Below the pieces are notes generated by a model, which did not search any database, was not told where the DNA came from, and was given only the letters and a program-made list of their open reading frames with translations. A stretch of 64,000 nucleotides of DNA from Patiria pectinifera (Eukaryota > Echinodermata > Asteroidea > Valvatida > Asterinidae), in assembly GCA_029964075.1 (NCBI GenBank), contig CM057148.1:27583916-27647915 (forward strand), read 5' to 3'. Shown here piece by piece: positions 33,878-43,440 of the stretch; positions within the stretch are counted from its first letter, which is position 1; each line of letters opens with the position of its first letter. Made by a program: the position numbers and the translations under genes.

Positions 33878-34064
33878 GTATGTTCATAAATGATCAGCTG
33901 AGTGCATGGAAGAAGGCCATAATGGTGAAAAGTAGATCAAGGGGTCAAATTCAAGTTTCAGGGTAATCACTATTGCATTATTTTCCCCTGTTTAAGGATG
34001 TAGAATGTAGGATGTAGAATCCAATAGATAAACAGATGGATGAATAACAATAGAAACATGTCGA

Positions 34065-35654
34065 GCAACACCATGTGGAAAGAAATCTCTTCTTGGAAGA
34101 AGTGTGGTTCTGAAAAAGAACTGGTTGGTTGAGTGTAGAACTCAACATTTTGGAGAGGAGGCTCTGTCCATCCTCAGGAGGGTGAGTGATAAGTGCGGAT
34201 GCTGGAGGTTTTGTGGCTGAATGCGTGCCGCAGTGGGGTGTGTCGGATGTAGGATGCTGGATGCGCTGGGGTGTGTTGGACGTAGGATTCTGGATGCGCC
34301 AGGGTGTGTCTGATGTAGGATGCTGGATGCGCTGGGGTGTGTCGGATGTAGCATTCTGGATGCGCTGGGGTGTGTCTGATGTAGGATGCTGGATGCGCCA
34401 GGGTGTGTCTGAAGTAATTGCATGCTGGATGCGCTGGGGTGTGTTGGACGTAGGGTGCTGGATGCGCTGGGGTGTGTCGGATGTAGGATGCTGGATGCAC
34501 TGGGGTGTGTCTGATGTAGGATGCTGGATGCACTGGGGTGTGTCTGATGTACAGTAGGATGCTGGATGCACTGGGGTGTGTCAGATGTAGGATGCTGGAT
34601 GCACTGGGGTGTGTCAGATGTAGGATGCTGGATGCACTGGGGTGTGTCAGATGTAGAATGCTGGATGCACTGGGGTGTGTCAGATGTAGGATGCTGGATG
34701 CACTGGGGTGTGTCAGATGTAGGATGCTGGATGCGCTGGGGTGTGTCAGATGTAGGATGCTGGATGCACTGGGGTGTGTCAGATGTAGGATGCTGGATGC
34801 ACTGGGGTGTGTCAGATGTAGGGTGCTGGATGCACTGGGGTGTGTCAGATGTAGGATGCTGGATGCACTGGGGTGTGTCAGATGTAGGATGCTGGATGCA
34901 CTGGGGTGTGTCAGATGTAGGGTGCTGGATGCACTGGGGTGTGTCAGATGTAGGATGCTGGATGCGCTGGGGTGTGTCAGATGTAGGATGCTGGATGCAC
35001 TGGGGTGTGTCAGATGTAGGATGCTGGATGCGCTGGGGTGTGTCAGATGTAGGATGCTGGATGCACTGGGGTGTGTCAGATGTAGGATGCTGGATGCGCT
35101 GGGGTGTGTCAGATGTAGGATGCTGGATGCACTGGGGTGTGTCAGATGTAGGATGCTGGATGCGCTGGGGTGTGTCAGATGTAGGATGCTGGATGCACTG
35201 GGGTGTGTCAGATGTAGGATGCTGGATGCACTGGGGTGTGTCAGATGTAGGATGCTGGATGCACTGGGGTGTGTCAGATGTAGGATGCTGGATGCACTGG
35301 GGTGTGTCAGATGTAGGGTGCTGGATGCACTGGGGTGTGTCGGATGTAGGATGCTGGATGCGCTGGGGTGTGTCGGATGTAGGATGCGCTGGGGTGTGTC
35401 GGATGCTGGATGCGCTGGGGTGTGTCGGATGCTGGATGCGCTGGGGTGTGTCGGATGCTGGATGCACTGGGGTGTGTCAGATGTAGGATGCTGGATGCGC
35501 TGGGGTGTGTCAGATGTAGGATGCTAGATGCGCTGGGGTGTGTCGGATCTAGGATGCTGGATGCGCTGGGGTGGGCTGGATGCATGATGCTGGTTGCTTG
35601 TTTCACAACCACACTTCTAATTCCAAGAAGAGATTTCTTTCCACATGGTGTTGC
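34065..35654. mobile_element. Inverted-repeat element carrying a 33-bp minisatellite
   Basis: The left end (from GCAACACCATGTGG, 34065) and the right end (to CCACATGGTGTTGC, 35654) are inverted copies of about 50 bp, differing by a few bases. Between them lie a short unique segment and about 40 copies of a 33-bp unit. No target duplication was found. It looks like a non-autonomous DNA element that captured or grew a minisatellite. Confidence 0.75.
34232..35590. repeat. 33-bp minisatellite, about 40 units
   Basis: The unit is built on GATGCTGGATGCACTGGGG then TGTGTCAGATGTAG, with variants GCGCTGG for GCACTGG and CGGATG for CAGATG. The centre is almost homogeneous. The edges are diverged, and near 35390-35450 some units are shortened. 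Because 33 is divisible by three and the unit lacks stops, long ORFs appear in several frames; they are not genes. Confidence 0.95.
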
Positions 35655-36778
35655 CCGGAATTTTTTAGTTTATCTCATCTGTCATACAAAGCTTCAGTTA
35701 ATATATAAATGGATAAATGGTTTATTGTTTCTTATGACAAGATGTTGCAATCACAGATTGAATTGCATCAAGTCGAGACAGGTAATAAATCTGGTACACA
35801 CTGATTACATGTATAAATACATCAAAATAAAATAACAGTAAACAAGTACGATTAATGACAATTTCCCAAATGTTAACCCCCTAAAAATGTTGTTTGACCC
35901 AGCTTGAGGCCCAATACCGCCCCAGCCCCAAAACAACCAGTAAGTTGCTAATCCCAGACTTCATTAATATATATTTTCCGTTAGATTGCTTACAACTGTA
36001 CGAAAAACAATTTTCAGTGCGTTAATGTCCCCCCGACGTGCCGAGGTAAAGCACAGTTTATTAGATGCTTGCAATGATCCAACATCCACATTAGCTTGCA
36101 GCTAAAGGAGTTCTCTGGTAAAAGGCTGTTTGCATAAACAGGGTTCCCAGGGTCATGGAAAAATCATGGAAAGTCCTGGGAAGAAAGTTGTCCTGGAAAT
36201 CATGGAAAAGTTATGGAAATCAAGATCATGTAAGGGTTATTTTTGACAGGCCGCTTTAAGAATGGCTGGGAGGAGGCCATTACGGTTTTAAACTGCCAGT
36301 TTGTTTACGTGGTTTTCATTGTATCCGCGTTTTACTTTTAGGCAATCCTTCAGACCTGCGTTTTGAATTGTTTGTGTTTTTGTAGTTGTCATTATCTATT
36401 TGTATATTATATTCTTAACTTCTAATTTAATATGTTCGAAGACTTTTTTCCAAAACGCGATAAATGCGTTTTGTTACCTTTAGAATCCTGCCCTCTTCTG
36501 GTTGCCAAAGTAGGTTTCAATGGATTTTATATAATTAATCACATTTTAATAAGACAATTGTAAGCAAAAAAAATATACTTTAAAAACAGCTGTCAATATT
36601 GTATCAGTTTTCATAACAGTACAATTTTTTCAATTTTTTCAGATGGATTATTGCATTTTGGAAATCACACTTCATTAACGTGTTTATATACTGTGTACTT
36701 TTATTCTTAATATGTATACATGGGCCTGGAATTTCTAAGGAATAGTAAATTATAGTGTTTTTGTTTTTGATTCATTAG

Positions 36779-37354
36779 AGGCAAGACGTCCTGGCAATTC
36801 CCGACTTCCCGTAGACGTGATGTATTTCTCTGGAGATTGCAGTAGTCAGTCGACCAAAGACAGCATCGCTGCCGCTTTCATCACGCTTCTGCAGGACGCG
36901 AGTCTCTGCCAGCCAACAGACCAGTGCACTGTGCAGAATGTTCAGGTCATTTGTGGCTCGAGCACGCGCAGACGTCGTAGAGCTCTTGAAGATTTGCCAA
37001 GCCGAGCACGAGACGTGAAACTTAAAAAGCAAAAATATTCGGAGGAAGAACATATGCTGTCACGATTCAGACAGCGCAGAACTGCCGCAAATGAGCAGGT
37101 CTCTATCACCTTTGATATCAGCATGCCTGTCCCGCATTCTGAGGGCGTCAGCAGCTTCGATGCCGTACTCAGTGCAGAGAGTACCATGATGGCGGCAGCT
37201 GACACTTTGATGAACAAAATGAGCAACGGAAGCATTCCGCCGCTTCAGGTGGAAGGCATAAACATGACACTTGACGAGGACTCAATGAGTTACGAATATG
37301 CAGAGATTGATTGTGAGCCAGGATTCATCGCTAACAATGACGACTATGTCTGCA
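36779..37354 (+). CDS. Exon: unique segment with a five-arginine cleavage-type site
   Basis: 576 nt, phase 1/1, acceptor TTCATTAG and donor GTAAGT; the largest host exon here. It encodes about 191 residues that are neither CCP nor HYR: YFSGDCSSQ, a helix (IAAAFITLLQ), CTVQNVQVICGS, then STRRRRRALED, a charged stretch, ITFDISMPVP, a helix with LMNKM, and a C-terminal CEPGF and DDYVC. The basic run suggests furin-type processing between two halves of a beta-alpha domain (SEA-like, by analogy only). It sits where SVEP1 has its linker before the ephrin-receptor-like repeats. The function is unknown. Confidence 0.83.
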
Positions 37355-39801
37355 GTAAGTACCAAATAAATGTAATACTTATAATGTCATTTAATAGCAA
37401 ATTTGCACCTGCAGAATTGGTGCTCAAGGTGGCACATCATTATCACCCTACTCATTGGGCCCATAACATTCTAAAGAACATCTCAAGTTCCTATGGGGAT
37501 AAACAATTCCATGTTGCTATATTGGTGCAAAGAACATAAAACCTATCACAAGTACCAACTCGGCCCTCCTTATATGCATTTACTCCTACGTTAGGAGACA
37601 AATGAGTGACACAACAGTGCCTTGCCCAAGGGCACACACACCATAACCCCAGGCTGGACCCCAACCCACAACCTGCAGAATTACCCGCAAATCTTGAGTT
37701 CAATGGCGGGCGCTGGACACCATCTTTCTATTGGGGCATGGTTCAAACTAGACGATCACGGGCATTATCAGACAATAGGTGGTGCTTTTCAGGGCGGTAC
37801 AATTGTCAACGTTGCCAAAAAAGGCATTCATTTAAAACGGCTGCTGGTGAAAAAAAGGGCACTTTTGTAAGAAAAAAAGGCACTCTTAAACAAACAGTTA
37901 TTTTTGGGGGGGGGGGTAAACTGCTGGTAAAAAAGGGGACGTCTGTACAAAAAGCAATTTTTACAAAATGTGTTTTCTAGCACAACTTTCAGTTCAATTT
38001 TCCAAACATTTGGAGAATATGTTCTACTCTTTCAGACCTACATGTACTGCAACAATAAACGAATCTTGAAAGAATGGCTACTCTTATTGGTCAAGTTGTG
38101 GCAGGGAATAATGTGGATTGATCAAATTAGACTTGCTAATTTTTCGAAACCAAGTGCATGCTTATGTTCTGCACATGTACATGTACAGACATGCATTGTT
38201 AAAGGGCAAGTGGCATTCATGTTCAAGATATTACTCTGTTGGAATTCAGGGCAAGTTTTGTGGGTGTGTTTGTGTGTGTGTGAATATCAACCTGAAAGTC
38301 CAACTTGCATACGTAGCAAGATATATAACAGAACCCCCTCCTTTTTTGTGTTGCAGGCATGAGATTTTTAAGATTTGTGTCTGTAATCAGACTTTTTGAA
38401 TCTGAAAAAAGACATAAGATGCATCTTTCAGACATTTTATCAATTTTCAGACTTTTTTTTAATTGACAATCTCATCCCTGGTGTTGGTCAAAATCAAATG
38501 ATGATTTTGGCCCAAAAAGTTGATAGGGCCCTCTAGTGTTGCCGTAGGATGGCGAAGGTTGTTTGAATGCTTCTATATTGACCCAAACAATATTTGTAAC
38601 AAATTTGAAAGCATTTGAATGCAAAATGTACAAGTTATGCCAAAAACACTGTTTTTTGACCAAAAAATAGCAAACATAAAAAAGTAAAGCGCCCTCTTGT
38701 GGTGGCAGTAGCACACCCAAATGAGTTCAAATTATTAAGTACTTAGGGGCCTTTCAGAATTTTCAATGTTTTAAAATTTCGATCTTTTTCCAAATTGTGG
38801 GTGGGTGGGTCAAGCTAAATAATTGAAAATCGAAATTCACTTTCCATGGAAAAAAGATTAAAAAACAAAGAAAGATAGATCTTTTGACTTGCCTGAACTA
38901 TGCGCAAGTGTTCCGATATCGCGATGCGTGTTTCTTTTCCAACTTGTCCTGTATGTACTGTACATGTACATCAGGTACGTGTATATAGACCCACTGTGGC
39001 ATGAGAAGGAGGTGGTTTTTCAGTAGACATGGATGCCGGGCGTTTCTAGCGGTTAGGCCGTGCAGAGGCAGCAGGGTACCAGGTGTACTAGATCGGCTCT
39101 ATAACACGCCGCGGGTGTCGATTACCAATCGCTATAAAAACTGGACTATTCAACCACTGGACTCCAAGACTAAGAAGACCGCAGCCTGTGATGTGATGAC
39201 AGCCCAAACCTGATGTTTTTCTTTCGCTCGTATCCCCGCCCTGCAAACAGGGCAGGGGGTACGAGGGAATGTTTTTCTCAGCTACCTCACGTGTCAGGCA
39301 CAACCTCGTATGTCACATGTCATCCACCTCATCCAGAAATAGCCCCATAAATGTGCCCAATTTACTGGACTGCCTCCGTAAATAAGCCACACTGCCACCA
39401 TATACAAAAACATGTGGAACTTTGTCAAATTTTGATTTTCACATTTAGGCTTAGTTTGTAGTTTATTTTTGCTTTAGAAGCATACTCACCCCCTTTATAT
39501 GCTAATTAGAAAGTGCTGCCTTTTTCAGATGTCTATTTTTCGAAAAATTTCATGTTGAAATTTTGATACGCAAACGTGTGCAAAGGAATCTGGAAATTTC
39601 ACGAAAACTAGACACTTTTTTTACATGGTGGCAGTGTAACCTTTATTTACGGAGACAATCCAGTAAATTGGCCACATTTATGGGGCTAATCCAGAAAATG
39701 ACAAAACCACGGTCATCTTTGTGGCTTCCAAGACTGCAACCTGCCTTTCCCAACAGCATATCAGCTGGCAAAACACAAGAAAACTGATGAAGGCCACCAC
39801 T
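37355..39801. other. Intron flank left of the Polinton
   Basis: It contains a fragment of the Deu-like SINE at about 37560-37690 and a repeat at about 38747-38815 (GGGTGGGTGGGTC end) whose diverged inverted copy is at about 57836-57915 beyond the Polinton. No exon was found. Confidence 0.5.
39797..39801. other. Candidate Polinton target duplication CCACT (left)
   Basis: CCACT directly precedes the left TIR and is repeated at 57653-57657 after the right TIR. Polintons normally duplicate 6 bp. Here five match exactly; a sixth base would be A on the left and, if counted into the TIR, T on the right. Confidence 0.7.
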
Positions 39802-40097
39802 AGTAGGGAGATGGACAGGCACTATTCCAAATCCCATTATCTTTCCCTTCGTAATTACCCCCCTCCCCTCCAAATGACCCCCTCCAAAATAGATCCCCCT
39901 CCTCTTCCCCCTCCCCATCCCGCCCCCTCCCCTCTCTCTCTCTACCCCCACCCCTCTCTCTCCCCACTCCCCAAATATATCTCCCCTCTAGCTCCCCAAA
40001 TATATCTCTTCTCTCTCCGAGTTGTTATATTATAAGTGGGGGGTACGGCGACAAACCCCATATCTCCCTCTGTCTAGGCCCCAGACCAGGCTCTTAC
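39802..40097. repeat. Left terminal inverted repeat of the Polinton
   Basis: About 296 bp, C/T-rich on this strand after the first 60 bases. It matches the complement of 57361-57652 with only a few small differences. The terminal AG is as expected for Polintons, whose PolB is thought to start at the ends using a protein primer. Confidence 0.93.
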
Positions 40098-40286
40098 CAG
40101 TCGCCGTCTTGAAGATCTCTATTTAGACTCGTAGCGACTGGTATGCCTCCTATCAATACTTACAAATAAATTAAAAAAACACGTTTTCTTAGGTTTACAT
40201 GTCTGAGTTTTTTACTTTATTGAAAACGGATGACTTAACCATTACAAACATGTAACTTTAACAAATATAATCTAATAAACATAGAT

Positions 40287-41415
40287 TAAGAATGATGTCA
40301 TCAGTATTATTAGCAAAGGGAAGCTTGCTTCCTCTCTAACTGTAATAAGTTTCATCGATAAGAATGATGTCATCAGTATTATTAGCAAAGGGAAGCTTGC
40401 TTCATCTCTAACTGTAATAAGTTTCATCGATAAGAATGATGTCATCAGTATTATTAGCAAAGGGAAGCTTGCTTCCCCTCTAACTGTAATAAGTTTCATC
40501 GATAAGAATGATGTCATCAGTATTATTAGCAAAGGGAAGCTTGCTTCCCCTCTAACTGTAATAAGTTTCATCGATAAGAATGATGTCATCAGTATTATTA
40601 GCAAAGGAAGCTTGCTTCCTCTCTAACTGTAATAAGTTTCATCGATAAGAATGATGTCATCAGTATTATTAGCAAAGGGAAGCTTGCTTCCTCTCTAACT
40701 GTAATAAGTTTCATCGATAAGAATGATGTCATCAGTATTATTAGCAAAGGAAGCTTGCTTCCTCTAACTGTAAATTAAGTTTCATCGATAAGAATGATGT
40801 CATCAGTATTATTAGTAAAGGGAAGCTTGCTTCCTCTCTAACTGTAATAAGTTTCATCGATAAGAATGATGTCATCAGTATTATTAGCAAAGGGAAGCTT
40901 GCTTCCTCTCTAACTGTAATAAGTTTCATCGATAAGAATGATGTCATCAGTATTATTAGCAATGGGGAAGCTTGCTTCCTCTCTAACTGTAATAAGTTTC
41001 ATCGATAAGAATGATGTCATCAGTATTATTAGCAAAGGGAAGCTTGCTTCCTCTCTAACTGTAATAAGTTTCATCGATAAGAATGATGTCATCAGTATTA
41101 TTAGCAAAGGGAAGCTTGCTTCCCCTCTCACTGTAATAAGTTTCATCGATAAGAATGATGTCATCAGTATTATTAGCAAAGGGAAGCTTGCTTCCTCTAA
41201 CTGTAATAAGTTTCATCGATAAGAATGATGTCATCAGTATTATTAGCAATGGGGAAGCTTGCTTCCTCTCCAACTGTAATAAGTTTCATCGATAAGAATG
41301 ATGTCATCAGTATTATTAGCAATGGGAAAGCTTGCTTCCTCTCTAACTGTAATAAGTTTCATCGATAAGAATGATGTCATCAGTATTATTAGCAAAGGAA
41401 GCATACTTCTCCTCT
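40287..41415. repeat. Subterminal 72-bp tandem array, about 16 copies
   Basis: The unit begins AAGAATGATGTCATCAGTAT, contains AAGGGAAGCTTGCTTCC and ends AAGTTTCATCGAT. Copies start near 40287, 40360, 40433, 40505, 40577, 40648, 40720, 40791, 40862, 40935, 41007, 41080, 41151, 41221, 41296 and 41368; the last is degenerate. Lengths vary by one to four bases. The period is a multiple of three, giving repeated short ORFs on both strands, but frame breaks between units argue against a protein. Each unit has TGATGTCA, close to a CRE/ATF site. Confidence 0.93.
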
Positions 41416-41679
41416 CGAGGTCAATGACATCTAGACATTGTGTTAAAAATCAAACTACCTATGTACGAGGACCACAGTGATTGCAATCGCATTGAAATCT
41501 GTGTGTCCATTTTTCACCTGTAGTTGTGTCTATGCTAAAGAGATTTACTATAAGCGTTTTGTTTTTTTGCAAAAAAGTTAAGGGACGGCGGAAGTGAAGT
41601 AATTGGGGATAAATAAGTACCAGATCGTAAAATTTTCTCAATACCCTAGCCCACCTTTTTCCAATGCCACAATTGTTTT
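41416..41679. other. Gap in the Polinton between tandem array and first gene
   Basis: About 260 bp without a supported gene. A 74-residue minus-strand ORF here could be a degraded extension of the ORF at 41680-41934. Confidence 0.4.
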
Positions 41680-41934
41680 TCAACCATGAATCGAAGTTCG
41701 GCGAAAGTACCCTCCCCTTTTTTTTTTATCCTTTTGAAATGTTTTAAAAGAAACTTCCAACCAATGCCCAAACCTTGCTGCGTTTAACAGAGCCCTGTTT
41801 TCCCCCTGTTTGTATATTTCATCACAGTCCTTTAAGCATTTTTCTAAATAACTTAATCTATAACGTTGATCTACCGTTACTTCTGGAATATCCCCATTTT
41901 CTTGCTGCCGCCGTGGTTTATAACTATTCGTCAT
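41680..41934 (-). CDS. Polinton small protein, 84 aa, unknown
   Basis: It begins MTNSYKPRRQQENGD and is followed by a helical segment (YLEKCLKDCDEIYKQ), a WLEVSFKTFQ stretch and a basic KKKRGG tail. It has coding-like composition and follows the 92-aa ORF on the same strand with a 23-nt gap. The frame differs, so the two could be one gene split at the A9 run near 41967-41975. No function assigned. Confidence 0.5.
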   Translation of the reverse strand: MTNSYKPRRQQENGDIPEVTVDQRYRLSYLEKCLKDCDEIYKQGENRALLNAARFGHWLEVSFKTFQKDKKKRGGYFRRTSIHG

Positions 41935-41957
41935 TTTGTTATAGATTTCATGGTAAT

Positions 41958-42236
41958 TTACAGCTTTTTTTTTGGTACTGGAGGCTGCTCATCTTCAGGT
42001 TCATGTATTTCTAAAATGGGGAGTGGTGGTGGACTACGAAAACGGCGCTGAAGGGCTTCAACGTCATCCTTAAACTGTGGAGTCGCGGCCATCAGTCCTT
42101 TTACCTGTGCTAATATCTGTAGACATTGAGCGAACCCCGCAACACACCAGTCGCTGAACGAGGAAACGATTTCGTTTGCCTCGTTTAGACCCTCCTCAAC
42201 GTGAGTCATCTCAATGGTCTGCCGTGGAATCTCCAT
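41958..42236 (-). CDS. Polinton small acidic/proline-rich protein, 92 aa
   Basis: It starts MEIPRQTIEMTHVEEG, has a helical middle (FAQCLQILAQVKGLM) and ends PPLPILEIHEPEDEQPPVP with a KKKL tail. It is the first gene on the minus strand next to the left TIR region; an AT-rich leader lies at 42240-42300. No family recognised. Confidence 0.5.
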   Translation of the reverse strand: MEIPRQTIEMTHVEEGLNEANEIVSSFSDWCVAGFAQCLQILAQVKGLMAATPQFKDDVEALQRRFRSPPPLPILEIHEPEDEQPPVPKKKL

Positions 42237-42470
42237 AGTGTTTCTAAAAGAGAGAGAACAAAAAATAATAATAAATAAAGTGGCATATATATATTTTCAT
42301 CCTTTTTATGAAATGGTAATTTTGATGTAGTATTTGGACAAACTTTTGTTACAAATAGTAGTCATGATTGCTTTTGTATCAGAAAAATACAAATACTAAA
42401 AAGTTGAAAGTTATTTACAAAAAATGTTATGTGCTTTGCAACTGCTCATATCCTTCCTCAAAAATCTAGT

Positions 42471-42623
42471 CGACATGCATTTGTGTGATAGTGCCCTCCA
42501 GGGTTGAAATTGGTAAAGGTTGTTGTGTGGAACATGAGTCTTGTACGCGCTCCTGCAAAATTGGGTCGGTTACTTCCGATTATTGTGAGTACCTTTCATA
42601 CAATTTACGGGTAATATACCACA
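42471..42623 (+). repeat. Solo LTR of a gypsy relative inside the Polinton
   Basis: About 153 bp aligning along its length to the LTR at 3734-3898: GACATGCATTTGTG, TAGTGCCCTCCAG, TTGTGTGGAAC, GTGAGTACCTTTCATACAAT and ATATACCACA. The sequence CTAGT lies on both sides (42466-42470 and 42624-42628), as a 5-bp TSD would. The first bases of the LTR (TGTTGT) are missing, so the left border is uncertain. Confidence 0.8.
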
Positions 42624-43008
42624 CTAGTCAAGGGTGAATATTTATGTTTACCTTTTGATGGTGCAGACAACTTGTTTAGATTGCTGGATTTCACGTTGTG
42701 TCTCGATCGATTCCTCTTTTAGGATCTGCAAAAATAATAATGATTTATACAGTTAAAAGTTCACTTAAAAACTTTGTTACGTGCTGTACAGCTCCTCGCA
42801 TACTTTTATTAAAAATTCTAGTAAAAACCATAGCTTATAGTTTACCTTTTCAGTGGGGGTTGCTTGATTAAAACAAGTGTAGATATTACTGCAGTTGTTG
42901 ATGCTGCTAGGCTGATGAAAGTCTATCTGCTGGGTAGAATGTCTGTTGAATGGCAGGGCTTTTCATTTGTCTACTTATATAACCAAAAATGATTAGTCAT
43001 GATCATAG

Positions 43009-43076
43009 TGTTTCGTAAGTGGTGGAAATTTTGGAAATCTCTAGAAAATTCCAAAATTTCCACCACTTACGAAACA
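43009..43076. repeat. Perfect hairpin, 28-bp stem
   Basis: 43009-43036 is exactly complementary to 43049-43076, with a 12-nt loop. The stem includes CGTAAGTGGTGGAAATTTTG. It lies about 365 bp upstream of the PolB start. It may be a MITE remnant, a terminator or a replication-related structure. Confidence 0.9.
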
Positions 43077-43141
43077 ATGTGATGACCAATTATGACTGAT
43101 CAGTTTAATAGAACTGGGGTTTACACAACACACAATTGTGC

Positions 43142-43193
43142 AATGGGAATTTTCCAGTACAATTGTGCGTAATTGTACTGGGAAATTCCCATT
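43142..43193. repeat. Hairpin, 23-bp stem with one mismatch
   Basis: 43142-43164 pairs with 43171-43193 across the loop GTGCGT. The stem includes GGGAATTTTCCAGTACAATT. It is unrelated in sequence to the hairpin just upstream. Confidence 0.9.
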
Positions 43194-43440
43194 TCAAGCA
43201 TGATAGATTTTGTACGGTCAAGGCCGTTCAAAATCTATTCATATGCATTCTCATGCACTCTCGAAGAGTGTCAACTCACTTCCAATGTACATGTACTTGT
43301 AATTCAAAGTTGGCCCTCTTTATTCCCGAGTCTAATTTTGATGTCAGTGGATAAACATTTTGGATTTATTCAAAAAAAATTAAATAAAAAAAATATTATC
43401 TAGTCCATATTTGAATAGATAATATCTATATATATATTAA

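Larger units (their letters stand above)
33878..36778. other. Intron with a TIR-enclosed minisatellite
   Basis: 34065-35654 is the minisatellite element. 35655-36778 is AT-rich, non-coding and otherwise unremarkable. Confidence 0.6.
42237..43440. other. Polinton non-coding region with solo LTR and hairpins
   Basis: About 1.2 kb between a minus-strand gene and PolB. It holds the gypsy-type solo LTR (42471-42623) and two long hairpins (43009-43076, 43142-43193). It probably contains divergent promoters. Confidence 0.6.

Noticed and set aside
34142-35527. Long ORFs (up to 441 residues) on both strands with an 11-residue repeat
   Set aside because: They come from a stop-free 33-bp minisatellite whose period is a multiple of three. 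The sequence is open in several frames at once, without start context or splice logic.
36817-37539. Extending the unique exon to the ORF end at 37539
   Set aside because: A good donor (GTAAGT at 37355) in phase 1 lies right after the DDYVC cysteine, and the sequence beyond it loses coding character.
40272-41273. Repeated 24-residue ORFs on both strands in the 72-bp array
   Set aside because: They are a by-product of the 72-bp period. Small indels break the frame between units, and the same DNA is open on both strands.
40287-41415. CRISPR-like array
   Set aside because: The units are directly adjacent tandem copies with no unique spacers, in a eukaryotic transposon.
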